A stretch of 64,000 nt of DNA from positions 558,001 through 622,000 of the forward strand of contig JAMWFC010000080.1 of assembly GCA_027475525.1 (NCBI GenBank), in the 5' to 3' direction. The notes under the pieces were generated by a model. The model did not search any database and had not been told where the DNA came from. It was given only the letters and a program-made list of their open reading frames with translations. The stretch is from Macrolepiota albuminosa (lineage: Eukaryota > Basidiomycota > Agaricomycetes > Agaricales > Agaricaceae). This document shows, piece by piece, positions 33,332 to 44,628 of this stretch. Positions within the stretch are counted from its first letter, which is position 1. Every line of letters begins with the position of its first letter. The translations under genes and the position numbers were made by a program.

Positions 33332-34478
33332 TCTCGCTGCGCCGCAATCCTCTTATCCTAGCACAGACGCAGATCATGCCCAATCAGACACTTAAGGTGA
33401 CGATGATCAACACCTTTGGCTCTTCCGCCCCACAAAGTCGATAAAGCATCGGACAAGGCAATAAACATCCTGTCCAGCTATGAAGACTACTTTGCGCCGA
33501 ATTGACCAGTTATGGTTCCCAGAAGGGGAAGAATCATTTTCAGACACATCTACGCTCACTACGGCAAAGAACAAAGATCAACGTATCAAATAGGGCCTAC
33601 AAGGCGGACTCCGTAAGGGCGCCTTCGTCTTATCCTCCATCAATGATTCCTATCTTCTTTGGGCACAAGGTGAGGCCATGACATCCCTCAATCATAGGAT
33701 CATTGTCGCCACGAATTCAAGTTCCATCAAGCAAATCGTGGAGGTATTGTGTGAAGGACTGCGACGCGAGACGACGAGTCTGAAGGTACTGGTTTGCAGA
33801 GTGAGGTCTCTTTGGTCTTGCTAAGCCTTGATGGTCGAAACAGGAAATACATGTAGGAGCATCGTTCTGACGAAGATCATCTCGGCAGCCATGGAAGTAG
33901 TTTCACCGCCTATCGGGCAATCATCATACAAATTTATAAATGGGTCAGTGATTTTTAAAAGACGGGCCGTGTATTCCGAGTCAGCGAACTTAGAGATAGA
34001 TCAAGATTTTTCTACTCTGCCTTCTGCTGATATCTGCATGGTACGATTTGACGTACCAACTCCTCGCATAGAATCAGGGTATCACTCGAGATTCAGCAGG
34101 GTGCAGATACAGATGAACAATGGGTTGCGCAGGGCTTTTTAGGTGAAGAGATTCGCGACTTTGGTTTCATATTGCTACGATGGATGTTCTCCAGGGCTGA
34201 CAACTGATTCTGTGGCTGCGGAGATGATCACAGTCAATCCACCTATGCTCCCTACATACAACTCTATGAAAATATCTGACATGCTGGCACTCTATCGAGA
34301 TATTGAATCTCATCATAGATAAAATAGCAAATGGTGTGCTCGCATCAAGTCTTTTCCCATTTGGTGTAGAAACCGGGGATCTGTATAAGTACCTTAGGTT
34401 AATCTCGAGACGTGATCTCTCTAACCGCTTCTTCGCTCCACACGTCTGGACTAGTAAATAACAGCCTTGCACTTAGCA
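33332..34478. other. Unassigned host sequence
   Basis: Short plus-strand frames at 33480-34140 are broken. 34191-34262 resembles 36840-36905 in the same orientation, so a duplicated gene fragment may exist here. Confidence 0.3.
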
Positions 34479-35664
34479 ATGACACCTCACGAGCGGGAAG
34501 AACTTAGAAGTATTGGTCTTGCTATCAATGAGTGGATGATCGAAGACTCCGCCGTTCAAACACTATGCGCTGGTGCGTCAGGCCCATGTATTTTCTAATA
34601 CTTCCTCGACATCATTACTATGTTCCAGGCATCTTTATGCCGATTTTCATCATGGTGATTTACTCTCATGTAAAGGATTTAAGGTTGGCCCGAGAAATTC
34701 GTCAATACATCTGCATGTGTCGCTCATCCTGACTCTAGAGAAGGATATAGAACAACTTACTCGGGCATAGTGGTAATGATATCCACTCTTGGTCTGTTGT
34801 CGCTGCTTGGATATATGTTATGCAACATGATGAGAAGACTTGCTTTGTTGGAGGTCTTTGGAATGATGAATATGCCTCTGGAGCAAACGGTCCATGTTTA
34901 CAGCCAGAAAATAACGCCACTTATAACTGCAATCTCTTGGCTCGAGTTACTTCCAGTAAGTTTGTTGGTCCTCGTATCCCTCGAGCAACTTTAAATGTCT
35001 AGATAGCCTATTCTCAATAACATGTTCATCATATGGCGTGCGTGGGCCGTATTTGGAAGACGTCCATGGGCCTTGTACCTGTCCATTATATTGTATCTAA
35101 TTTCATTTGGTTAATTTTTCGTGCATTAGTCAAACATTTTGGTTTTTTAACTATTGCATAGGAACCACAGTCGCATTTCTGGTCATCACTTCAAATCCAG
35201 CAAAGATAGAACAACCTTATAATCGGTTGCAAATGGTCTTGCAATTCATATACATTTGGACAGCATTCGCGACCACGCTCGTTGCTACATCCTTTGTTTG
35301 GTGGACTCTCTGGTGAGCACCAAGCTCACCACCATCTCCCCTCATACAATGTGTATTGAATGATGTAGGAATCACTTTACACACCCTCAGATCAAGCATA
35401 AGATCAAGCATCGGCCGGCTTCTAGGGCAAGGACCATTCTATTCATTCTTGTTGATTCTGGAGCAGTATATTGTGTTCTGCTGGTGTTGTTCTATCATTC
35501 TGCAACATGGATGCAGTGACTTACTCATGCGACAGTTTGTCGAGTGCCTTGTTCTATTTGTGAATGATCCACACTATTCGGCGCAACTAGCTTATAATGT
35601 CTTTGTGGACGTTCTGTTCGTCGTCGCTGTATGTGGTGGTCTGTTTCGATTATTCCAGGACTGA
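34479..35664 (+). CDS. Multi-exon 7-TM fungal membrane protein (approximate model)
   Basis: Exon 1 starts at ATG 34479 (MTPHEREELRSIG) and ends near 34572. An intron with donor GTGCGT and acceptor TTCCAG leads to GIFMPIFIMVIYSH, the first membrane segment. Further hydrophobic exons follow, including FLVITSNPAKIEQPYN, a helix ending WWTLW, an intron from GTGAGC to GTAG (about 35312-35370), then RTILFILVDSGAVYCVLLV. The last segment is the penultimate helix pattern of a large Agaricomycete 7-TM family of unknown role. The exon phases in the middle (34690-35100) are not resolved; the gene may be damaged. Confidence 0.45.
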
Positions 35665-36330
35665 CAATATCTTTAGTTGGTATATCCCACTGTGACAATC
35701 TTTCTCATACGGGGACCATGTTCGGTTGTTGGAGAACAAGCCTCAATCATTGAGTTGTATGCAGTACAAAGACCTTGAGGAAATGAGGAAACGGAGATAC
35801 GTTAAAGACAGTCCCTTAACAGACACTGGGTCACAATTTAGTCGAGAACATACAGCGCTTGTCTGGTTACGTCCTGTCATCAGAGCCCAACTTTAAGGAC
35901 ACAGGTGTTGTTAAATTGTCAACAGGCCCCGGGAAGCTCCCGAGAAACCTTGTCCAGAAATTTCCCACGTCTCGGCCTCAAATCCGCAATAACGGACACC
36001 TCTGCAGTTGAGCGAAGATATGAAAAAGTAGCGCCTAACGGGTCACACAAGTGTGTGACCCACGTGTATTGATGAGGCCTAAGGCGAGGCTAAAGCTGGC
36101 TAACTATAATACAATAAATAAGGGTGAGGGGGGAGGGTCGATTAAGAAAGGGGACTAGAAGTGGACTAGAAAAACTAGAAGTAAAATACTGTGAGCAGGG
36201 GGCCGCCGCGACCTTCCCATCGCGTGCTTACTGTAGATATTTCGATGAGAATAGAAGGAAGGAATTCTGTTCACCGAAATAGCTAGGTGAGAGGTGAGCA
36301 AAGGCTCACCATGGGGCCATGGGATGTGTC
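35665..36330. other. Non-coding stretch with possible LTR remnant
   Basis: No coding sequence. A perfect 9-bp inverted repeat GGGTCACAC / GTGTGACCC (36040-36048 and 36053-36061) precedes a purine-rich stretch with repeated ACTAGAA; TGTGTGACCC could be an LTR start. No second end found. Confidence 0.3.
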
Positions 36331-36873
36331 TCACCGATAATGAGAATATAAATAAAAAGAATTTCTTGAATGCACGAAGAGAAAAGCAAGAAACTGTTGG
36401 CCGACAGTGCTCGCGGTGAGACAGGACCTGAAACGTGAGAGAGCGACAATGCGCTCACCTGGGCAGCCAATGGAGAAGGAGAAGGACGACGAAGGAGGCC
36501 ACCCAAAATGTCTGAGACCGTGAACCATACTGTTCACGACACGGAAACCACCATGCTCTGGCACCGTGCCGAGAACGGCACCCGGCCGAAAGAGGAAGAG
36601 AGGTGATGTGACGATCGGAGACTTCTTGGCACGCAGAGGCCTCCGAAAACGCTCCTCACCTCCGGTAGTCGCCTTTACGCCGAACATATGCAAAACATAT
36701 GTCTTAAAAAGGAAATTCTCATTTGTAGTTATGATAAACACGTGACCAAATCTATTCCAGTGGACTTCGGGACATTCCATAAGCACCGTAACACTCAATC
36801 TTATGTCCATCAACTCGTATGATGGTTGTAATCCAAGGATTGACACTGATTCCTTGGCTGCGGAGATGACCAC
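36331..36873 (-). CDS. Unrecognised open frame
   Basis: 180-codon minus frame. Its N-terminal part (VISAAKESVSILGLQP, MDIRLSVTVLMECPEVHWN) looks coding, while the rest is low in obvious structure. A similar piece on the minus strand at 34191-34262 reads LTVIISAATESVVS, so the N-terminal segment is repeated nearby. Function unknown; may be an exon or pseudogene. Confidence 0.3.
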   Translation of the reverse strand: MVISAAKESVSILGLQPSYELMDIRLSVTVLMECPEVHWNRFGHVFIITTNENFLFKTYVLHMFGVKATTGGEERFRRPLRAKKSPIVTSPLFLFRPGAVLGTVPEHGGFRVVNSMVHGLRHFGWPPSSSFSFSIGCPGERIVALSRFRSCLTASTVGQQFLAFLFVHSRNSFYLYSHYR

Positions 36874-37431
36874 AGTCAGGTGAACCTATGCTCCCTACAA
36901 ATAAACTCTCGGTTTCTCTGGCATCAGTCACCGGCATTCGCGGCTGGGAAACCAAAGCAGGTTCTCTCTCGTTTTGGGTTGGATGGACTGCGTTCGATCC
37001 TGCATTGTGATTCCTTCAGATCCGGTGTGTCGTAGTTCTTACAAATTGATAGTTTTTACATATAGTCTCCACACGATTTACTCGGTGGACTTGATCCAAG
37101 GCGCAGTATCTTGTGACTGGAGGTTGAGAGGTGTCATAGCCTCGTTTCGGTGTCTACAGTCGTTCCGATCAACCCTCGACGCAGAAGGACCTGTTAAAAG
37201 CTGAACAGTACATTTGTCGCGTTGTTGATGTTTTCTTGCCATGAAACGAGAGTGCTTAGGGGATTGGTCTGAGAAAGCGCTTAGGATGAGAGGAACGTGC
37301 AAGCGGAGAGGATACGTTATGGTTGTTGTGCTGCTTGCTTGAGCGAGTTTGGGTCCGTGTAATCATTTTGTTCGGAGACTTAGCTGTTCCCATGTTCAAG
37401 TTTAAGTTTGTGACGAAAACACCCCAAGCCA
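36874..37431. other. Intergenic, nothing recognised
   Basis: No family match in short frames on either strand. Confidence 0.3.
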
Positions 37432-37517
37432 CGCCGTGCCGTTGAGCGGTCAATGAATATGATTCCCTTCCGTGCAGGGTGCAGCAAGCAGCAGAGGTAC
37501 TACTCCCCTTGAGTGTA
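37432..37517 (+). pseudogene. tRNA-Gly pseudogene
   Basis: Resembles the intact tRNA gene at 37858-37939 along its length: CCTTCC, GTGCAGCAAGC and CCCCTTGAGTGTA occur in the same order. The D-arm and T-loop are disrupted (GGTACTACT replaces GGTTCGATT), so it cannot fold correctly. Confidence 0.65.
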
Positions 37518-37857
37518 TGCATGACTAAGTGGTGTTTTTCTAATAACTTACGGACACCCATGGATGGAAGGGGAACAAGTGACACCGTAAAATCAGGGCT
37601 TCGGAAATCCGTAATTCCAGTGATGAATGATTCAGGGCTATTTAGGCTCAAGATAAAGCTTTGTGGTCTCCTGTCAAAGGCAAGTAATTAAAGAACATCG
37701 GACTTTGAACGATAACATGCTTCCTCATCTTGGAGCTTTCTGATGACCTTGAGGTATCGATGAAAAGAGGGATAGCTGCACTGGTCATTGTTCGGCTCCC
37801 GTGTCCGAACCGTCGATAGGCGCTGAATAGAATTGACGTTTGGAAGAAAGCAAACAT

Positions 37858-37939
37858 ACACTGATGGTGAAGTGGTTATCATGCTTGCCTTCCATTTCTG
37901 GTGCAGCAAGCGGCAGGGGTTCGATTCCCCTTCAGTGTA
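37858..37939 (+). tRNA. tRNA-Gly (anticodon TCC) with a 10-base intron
   Basis: All stems are visible. The acceptor ACACTGA/TCAGTGT has 7 perfect pairs and discriminator A. The D-arm is GTGA..TCAT with one G-T pair. The anticodon stem is CTTGC/GCAAG. The T-arm AGGGG-TTCGATT-CCCCT has 5 perfect pairs. The anticodon loop plus intron is 17 bases: CT-TCC-A, a 10-base intron (37895-37904), then A. Anticodon TCC at 37891-37893 reads GGA. Box A (TGGTGAAGTGG) and box B (GGTTCGATTCC) are present. The A1-U72 acceptor pair is unusual for tRNA-Gly, so identity could differ if the intron boundary is wrong. Confidence 0.8.
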
Positions 37940-37950
37940 CTCATTGCTTA

Positions 37951-37955
37951 TTTTT
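37951..37955 (+). terminator. Pol III terminator
   Basis: Five T residues 11 bases after the tRNA gene, a usual RNA polymerase III stop. Confidence 0.7.
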
Positions 37956-38146
37956 CCTCATGGATCGATCCGGGTGAACTTGTCAGATTTGCTCAATTGG
38001 TACTCTTGGCAGAGGTTGCTGTTATTGGCCACCATTCATCTTAGCTCCGAGCAGCTGAGTCACCCGGAACTTGGTGACACGTGACTGGGTTGATAACATT
38101 ATTTCGCCATTGATTGCTGCTCCTTATAATACGCTTGTCCGCCACC

Positions 38147-38254
38147 ATGGAACGGCAAACATGTCTGTCAACGGCCACATTCGCAAACCGCTTGGTTTTG
38201 GCACACGGGCAATCCACGTTGGCTCATCTGCAAACAGCGAGACAGGCGCGGTGA
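38147..38254 (+). promoter_or_regulatory. Possible upstream ORF overlapping the cystathionine gamma-lyase start
   Basis: ATG 38147 has the ideal context GCCACCATGG, opens 35 codons in another frame and stops at 38252-38254, past the main ATG (38161). A TATA-like TTATAATA at 38125-38132 would place transcription start close to or after this ATG, so it may not be in the mRNA. Confidence 0.35.
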
Positions 38255-39527
38255 TCCCGCCAATCTCGCTTAGCACAACTTTCAAGCAGGACGCAATTGG
38301 GGTGCACAAGGTCAGCGTTCCAGCTTTTTGCCTGTTTGCGTCTTCTCACGTTCTGCAGGGCTTCGAGTACTCGCGCTCCGGCAATCCCAACCGCGACGCT
38401 TTTGAGCAGACACTGGCATCTCTCGAGGCAGGCGGCGGACATGCCCTTGCCTTTGCGTCCGGCTCCGCGGCGACCGCGGCCGTATTTCAATCTCTTGGCG
38501 CTGATGCCCACATAGTCAGCGTTAACGATGTATACGGTGGCACCTTCCGCTACATGACCAAGGTCGCTGCGCCTACCCAGGGCCTCGAGACAACGTTCAT
38601 TGATCTCGAGAATGCAGAAGACGAGACGGTCCTCGCCGCTATCCGCCCAAACACCAAGGTTTGTCTGTTCCTTTTATTTACTCTCACCTGACGCCACATG
38701 CGCCACAGCTCGTCTGGGTCGAATCGCCTACCAACCCGACCCTCCGCCTCGTCGACATCCCCCGCCTCGCCTCACTACTCCATTCGCATCCCTCGGCACC
38801 CCTTCTCCTCGTCGACAACACCTTTCTCTCCCCCTATTTCTCATCCCCGCTGCTCCTTGGTGCCGACATCGTCCTTCACTCCCTGACAAAATACATCAAC
38901 GGTCACTCCGACGTCCTCATGGGCGCACTGATTCTCTCGCCCCACCATGCACCTCTCCACACCGCCCTCAAGTTTCTCCAAAACGCCTCGGGCGCTGTAC
39001 CCAGCCCACACGACTGCTGGCTTGCCCAGCGTGGTGCCAAGACGCTCCACCTACGCATGCAAGCCCACGGCCTCAATGCACTTGCCGTCGCACACGCTCT
39101 CAAGGGACGCACTGACGTTGTCCTTGACGTCATCTACCCCGGCCTATCCTCTGACCCCCGTCATGCCCGCGCTGTGTCCAGCCTGTCTCCTCACGCTCGC
39201 CGCTGGGTAGACGCCCTCCCTTCCACAGTCACCCAGGGTGGTGTCCCGTATGGTGGCATGCTCGCGTTTAGGATTAGAGGTGGCCTTGCCGCCGCCGAGA
39301 CGTTCTTGACTGCCACTAAGTTATTCACCCTCGCGGAGAGTCTTGGTGGCGTCGAGAGTCTAGCTGAGCATCCCGCAAAGATGACGCATGGCAGTGTCCC
39401 AGAACAGGAGAGGAGTGTACTCGGGATCGGCGACAATCTAATCAGACTTAGCGTCGGCGTTGAGGATGTGGAGGATTTGTTGGCGGATCTGAACCGGGCT
39501 TTGAATGTCGTTGCGAAGACTTTGTAG
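38161..39527 (+). CDS. CYS3: Cystathionine gamma-lyase
   Basis: Three exons: 38161-38310, 38359-38658, 38709-39527; introns 48 and 50 bp, both phase 0. The first intron is a multiple of three and stays open, so an unspliced reading is misleading. Predicted 422 aa. It is a PLP enzyme of the Cys/Met metabolism family: ISLSTTFKQ, then YSRSGNPNRDAFE, SVNDVYGGTFRY, ESPTNPTLRLVDI, the cofactor lysine in HSLTKYINGHSDV (about K211), and the C-terminal GDNLIRLSVGVED. It converts cystathionine to cysteine, 2-oxobutyrate and ammonia in reverse transsulfuration, in the cytosol. Cystathionine gamma-synthase is the main alternative, but the N-terminal part resembles yeast Cys3 more closely. Start chosen at ATG TCT, the first residues of the conserved domain. 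Confidence 0.92.
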
Positions 39528-39735
39528 ATATTAGATATTAGAGATTATGATACGATAATCAAACGGTTAGATTCCTCGCAACAATCATGTCCTAGATATA
39601 AAATATGTTGATGTCGATTTTGGCACAAGGGCGGAAAATTGTATTTCGTAGCCACACAAGCTATATACGCTACGGATATATTGAAAGGTCCATTCCTACC
39701 AATCAAAATTTCAATCTCTCCTGTAAGCCCGACCA

Positions 39736-40461
39736 CTAGGAGTAAGCATCGATAGCAGAGTCAAACGCAGTATCGAATTTGGTCTTGAGTTCCAAACCTG
39801 AAGCAATGACATCGGCCTGTTCAACGTCAATCTTCGGGGAAAAGACTCAATCAAGTAAGGACGTACCGGAGCACAGGCAGCGAACGCAGACGAAAAAGCA
39901 GACGCCAGAGCGTTAGCGTGTTGACTCAGAGTGTTCAACTCCTGTAGGGGAAGGTCAGGCTCCTCTACAGATAAGGATTGGATGGCATCCTTTCGTGCGA
40001 TAATGTCCGCCAAAGATTTCTGGACGTTGGGTAGCAGAGCCTTAAAGTCAGCGAGCATATCCTGCGCATCACTTTCTCCAATTGGGCAGGCGGCACCCTT
40101 CAGCCAGATAACAGTGAGTATACAAGAGAAAGCGTAATGCAGGACAGTTACCGACATTAACGTCATTTGTACTGGAAACAATAGCATTGTCGAGATTGAG
40201 GGCTTCGGTCTGAATATTCTAAATCATAAACGATATTTCAGGATGATGTGATTATATGCAACCACGAAAGGGAACACATACCAGAGCCTGAGGGAGATTT
40301 AGGATTCCGCCATCGACGGGGAAGGCCTCGATCGCATTGAGAAGGGCGCTCAGGGCGGGCGCGATGTTAGCGTTGATGTCGTTCTCGATCTGGGCGACGG
40401 TCGTCTGAGCGTACGAGGAAAGGGCAAGGGAAGCAAGGACGAGGAGGTTCTTGAATTGCAT
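39736..40461 (-). CDS. HsbA-like secreted protein (hydrophobic surface binding protein A family)
   Basis: Minus strand, four exons: 40461-40282, 40218-40156, 40097-39867, 39816-39736; introns 63, 58 and 50 bp, all phase 0. Predicted 184 aa, the usual family size. Signal peptide MQFKNLLVLASLALSSYAQ. The mature part is alpha-helical with an N-terminal segment IENDINANIAPALSALLNAI, two Cys (near residues 85 and 159) and an ending SGLELKTKFDTAFDSAI. The family binds hydrophobic surfaces and can recruit hydrolases in Aspergillus, and is common in cell walls. Intron 2 uses a weaker GTCGGT donor, the only join that keeps the frame. Confidence 0.85.
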
Positions 40462-40496
40462 AGCTAACTGATCTGGAGTTCGTAAGGATCCAATGC

Positions 40497-40505
40497 TTTT
40501 TTATA
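40497..40505 (-). promoter_or_regulatory. TATA box of the HsbA-like gene
   Basis: TATAAAAAA on the minus strand, 36-44 bp upstream of the ATG, implying a very short 5' leader. Confidence 0.6.
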
Positions 40506-42240
40506 GGCGAAAGCCTGGTCGTTTACAAATCCCGAACGGAAGCTATTACTCACGGTTAATCAAGTGTTTTCAGTAGCCACGGGATCGCTGCCGTCTCAGC
40601 GGCGGATTACAGCAGCTTTCAGAATTGTGGAGCTCATGGAGTTCTATTTCAGCTGTCAAGTCGTCTTTTTCTTTGACAGGTGCACGTTAGAACACAAATA
40701 TATGATAAGTCACCTGTGGTTGTTCCTTGACGATAACATTTTAATTTTATGAAGTTACGACATGAGTTCCTGTTGTGTTATTTTATACCGCGTGAATTTT
40801 CGCTTTCAGGAGTGAGAAGGGATGAATCACCTCTAGCCATGGACAAGAACGCAATCTGAAACTCCATCTGACAACATTGTATGGATAACAGAGTATACAC
40901 AGCTAGGCATCTATGGTATATAATAAGGACTTCGAAATTTCTCGGACCTCCTGCCTTGATGGCGAGAGGGTCATGAGAACCCAGTGTGCTTTTCTTGTAA
41001 AAGCAACGAGGACTAAGATTGACGAAAGGCATGATTCGGCGCCCAGAACACAAGGTGACTTAGAACTTCCGAGTCCAAATGGTGATCGACAAGAAGACCT
41101 TTCGTTTTGGTAATAGGTGAGAGCTTTTTTGATATGAAAAGAACCCGAAGCACAAGTTCTGGAGCCTGAATCATCCCCTTCTAGATGACAGAGAACAAAG
41201 CCAAATGTCGCAGAAAATAAGAAAGGAAATTACTGACCTTGAAAATATGGTCTGGCAATCTCTGGCTAAATCCGATTTTATTTGTAGACCTTTGTTATCG
41301 TCTTGATTGAGGGCAACCAAATTTAGATTCCTCAACGTCATTTTGAGGAACCTGTGTTCATATTTGACGGATTTATTTACTTGATATCTTAAATCTGAAA
41401 TTTGAAAACAGACACCAGTAGACAGATCATCTGATCAAGACCTAGTACGAGGACCAAGGAGAAACGATCTTTTCGGTGGATGAGCACATTCTTGAAGATC
41501 GGTGAGAAGATGACACGAGTCCCGGGACTGATAATGCAGAACAGAACGACGACGACCAACCTCGACGACAACAGTGTACGTCATCGTCCACTTATGGTCA
41601 ATACCAAAAAATTTCTTTGCAGCACGCGCTGTATGTTCTGCGACTATCTATGGAATCGGAAGTTTGAGTCGGGAAGTGAAGTTGCTTCTCAAGTTCTTGT
41701 CTCTCTTTAGAGTCACCATGAATGCAAAGTCTGTATTGAACTCTCCCTTTGTAACTTGTTGATCTCTCTCTCGTAGTTTGTGAGTTGAATCTCTTCGCCG
41801 GCTAATTCGTTTCTCGCCAAGTTCTTGGTAGAAGAAACCATTGACCGTGCTATCTACTCACCTTTGGAAATGAGTTCCCCTTGCTTCTCTTATTGGCGCT
41901 TTTGAAGCGGTCTTAGACCATCTTTTTCAGACCTAAGATAGAAGAACTATCTCGTCTTCTATCTTTTGCCAGGATGTTATATTTGGTCCACTCGCAACTG
42001 GATTTTCTCAGAGGGTTCCTGGAGATGCCTATTTGAAAACACAGGTTCTCAAGATATTTATATAATCCAAGAGCAACGTCCAGTGAAATTACCAGGTGTA
42101 AAATTACAACCGAACGGTGTCACTGTGCAGCATGTTGTTCCATGCACCATCACATCCACTCCACCGGTAAGTTCCAGATCGGCTTGCTTGAGCTTCTCTT
42201 GCAGGGACTGCAGGTATGTTTATTAGATTTAAATATTCGT
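40506..42240. other. Unassigned host sequence
   Basis: Short frames only. Plus 41966-42226 (LPGVKLQPNGVTVQHVVPC) might be an exon, but I cannot name it. Confidence 0.3.
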
Positions 42241-43429
42241 TCTGATACCATCTGTCGAGTAAAAACTAGTTTACTGTGAATAAGAATTATTTGATCAACC
42301 CTGTCTACCGTGCACAGTCCCAGGTTGAACTTAAGAAAGTGGAATGGTCTAATTTAGGAAAAATAATAAACAGTCTGGTCCTCTCGCTAATATCTAGCTC
42401 TGAAATTTATTTATTTTACTGATCTGGGTTTAAGTAAATCAACCTGAATGTTCTGTGAATGTGATCAAGTCTTCTGTAATGCCACAATGTAAACCACCTG
42501 TCCCCAACACTTCAATGCATTATATAGTGTATTTATAGTTGAATGGTCATGCAACTTGATCTGTAACCTGTCATACACTGCATACACACATCAGCAGCCT
42601 CATACTGCTGTTTCTAGCTACCCATCTTTGCAATATTCCCATTGTACTATGGCAATATCTCTGCTCATAATGCAACACTCTTGCATTATTACTACTTTAC
42701 TATGACAATATTTCCATTGTTTCTCTCATAATGCATTCCCATGATGCATTCCTACTGCATTATGCCTACTACTTTACTATGACAATATTTCCATTGTTTC
42801 TCTCATAATGCATTCCCATGATGCATTCCTACTGCATTATGCCTACCACTCTCCACTAATAATGTGACACTCTTGCATTATTACTACAACACATTACTAT
42901 AGCAATATTTCCATCAGTTTCCTCATAATGCACTCTCATAACGCATTATTGCTATATTAATTATCACATCACATTGATTCTCCCAGGTACACATCTGCTC
43001 ATAATGCAACATTCATGCATTACTGCCTGTGTAGTATATGCAATAATTGCATCACAGACTGTATTCCTGCCCCTCATGCATGTTGCTCATTCTCATCCAA
43101 ACACATAACCTTCCCCTCCACCAGTACAATTAAATCATCACTCCAACATCTGACCTCAGTAAAATGTTGATATCAATCAGTTGTATTGTGCATATATATA
43201 GGATTGAGCTATGATTGACTAGCTCCAGCAGATGAAAATGTTTTATATACTTCTAAATTCCTTGTAAAGTTTCTTGAGAGTATCTGAAATGTGATGCTAT
43301 AAGTGAGAAAAATTTTCACATAAGACAATGCAGAGAGCAGCTTGGCAAGAAGCATAGGCAATCAGGTGTTCTTAATGGAAGCTTGTGACACCACTTGGAG
43401 CATACAGAGTTTTTGATATCCACCACTGT
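42241..43429. repeat. AT-rich region with dense AATGCA motifs
   Basis: From about 42510 to 43080 the words CATAATGCA, GATGCATT and TTGCATTATT recur every few tens of bases, on both strands because ATGCAT is a palindrome. TGTAATGCC near 42476 could be an LTR start. No coding sequence. Confidence 0.5.
42690..42843. repeat. 77-bp tandem duplication O
   Basis: Copies 42690-42766 and 42767-42843 are identical and lie in the AATGCA-rich region. Confidence 0.9.
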
Positions 43430-43765
43430 TCATGATGCATGAAATATTGTAGAACCCAGTCCATCTCCATTGCTAGTAGTTCTACCTCCTTCAAAAAGTG
43501 CTTTGCTTGTGCATGGGATTTGCACCATTTGATTGAGAGGACTGGTCAAAATAGATAAGTCAAATACTCTGGGACATATAGGTCTATGCACCATCACACA
43601 AGTCTTCAGAATTGTCACTGGAAAACTTATAAATCCTCCAGATCTACAAAATCTTCTACTATCCTTTTGAGACCAATTTATTCTCAGCTTCTGAAAGTTC
43701 TCAGATTTCAGAAGGTTTAAAAAAATGTAGAACATTCTGCTAGTTATTTGGACCAATCTCACCAA
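43430..43765 (-). CDS. Unrecognised open frame in transposon zone
   Basis: 111-codon minus frame with NWSQKDSRRFCRSGGFISF and LNQMVQIPCTSKALFEGG. It has no stops in an otherwise decayed region, so it may belong to a repeat family. I do not recognise it. 43766-43984 next to it shows nothing clear. Confidence 0.3.
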   Translation of the reverse strand: MVRLVQITSRMFYIFLNLLKSENFQKLRINWSQKDSRRFCRSGGFISFPVTILKTCVMVHRPICPRVFDLSILTSPLNQMVQIPCTSKALFEGGRTTSNGDGLGSTIFHAS

Positions 43766-43984
43766 TATTACATCTATCAGTCAGTAGGATTGACAGGGAA
43801 TCTAATGTTTTGTATGCAGCTCTGTATTTTTCAGCTGCAGCCTGGATTTTTGCTTAAACTGTTTCAATAGTAGTGCAAGCATGAGTGTTGGCATGTTGAC
43901 TCTGAATAAACTGGTCTTTGAATCTGTACAAATGTGAATGTGTCACAACTCCTGTAAATATTGGTTATGAGCTAGAACTTTCTT

Positions 43985-44127
43985 GTGTGGATTACACAGT
44001 ACTAAATCAGACTGCTATATTGGATTTGACTAGTAACTAGAGTGAATACAAGATGTTGTTTATGTAATACTCTACAATCTGGTAATAGTGTCAGTGATGC
44101 TAGTAACAAGTGTGACAATCCATTACA
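43985..44127 (-). repeat. Relic LTR of the element 2 family
   Basis: The reverse complement matches the start of the element 2 3' LTR (63858-64000): TGTAATGGA, GTCACAC, AGTATTACATAA, ACAACATCTTGTATTCACTC. An inverted polypurine tract (CCCCCTA, 44129-44135) adjoins it, so it is the 3' LTR of a minus-strand copy. The left end is approximate. Confidence 0.75.
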
Positions 44128-44390
44128 TACCCCCTAATGAGACTGAATACTTGGTCTAATCAAAGGATATGGCCTGAAGAATATACAACAGTGCCTGGTA
44201 AGAGAGCATGGTGGTGCTCTGACTAGTATTGAATTACAACTTAAAGGAAATTAGTAAGTACATGTGTTGCATCACACTGAAGTCAATTTTGACTTAACCT
44301 GTTGCACAGTTGCACATGAATTATGTAGGCACAGCAAGAAGTAATATTAAAAAAGAAAAACAAAAAATATATATACATGTGCACACTGAG
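44128..44390 (-). other. Decayed internal sequence between two relic LTRs
   Basis: Directly after the polypurine tract the reverse complement reads like the end of element 2 (CAGTCTCATT), then becomes unreadable. Confidence 0.4.
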
Positions 44391-44628
44391 ATGATATATA
44401 GAGTTACAAGTTTTAATAGCTTAAGGTCCAGACACACTGAATCAGACCAGTTTTGGTCTATTAACAATGTAGTCTAAACACAAAATAAAGCTGCTTATTA
44501 AACGGTATGGTAGGTAAAATATATACTTAATAATGTAATTATATTATATATATTATAAATATAATATAATGTTAATTCTACTAAACTACAAGCTATGTGG
44601 CTATGGCCATATAGTGCTCTATACTACA
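44391..44628 (-). repeat. Relic LTR of the element 1 family
   Basis: The reverse complement matches the element 1 LTR throughout, including the AT-rich hairpin and the GCTATGTGG motif. It is followed by an inverted polypurine tract (CCCCCTT). The left boundary is approximate. Confidence 0.8.
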
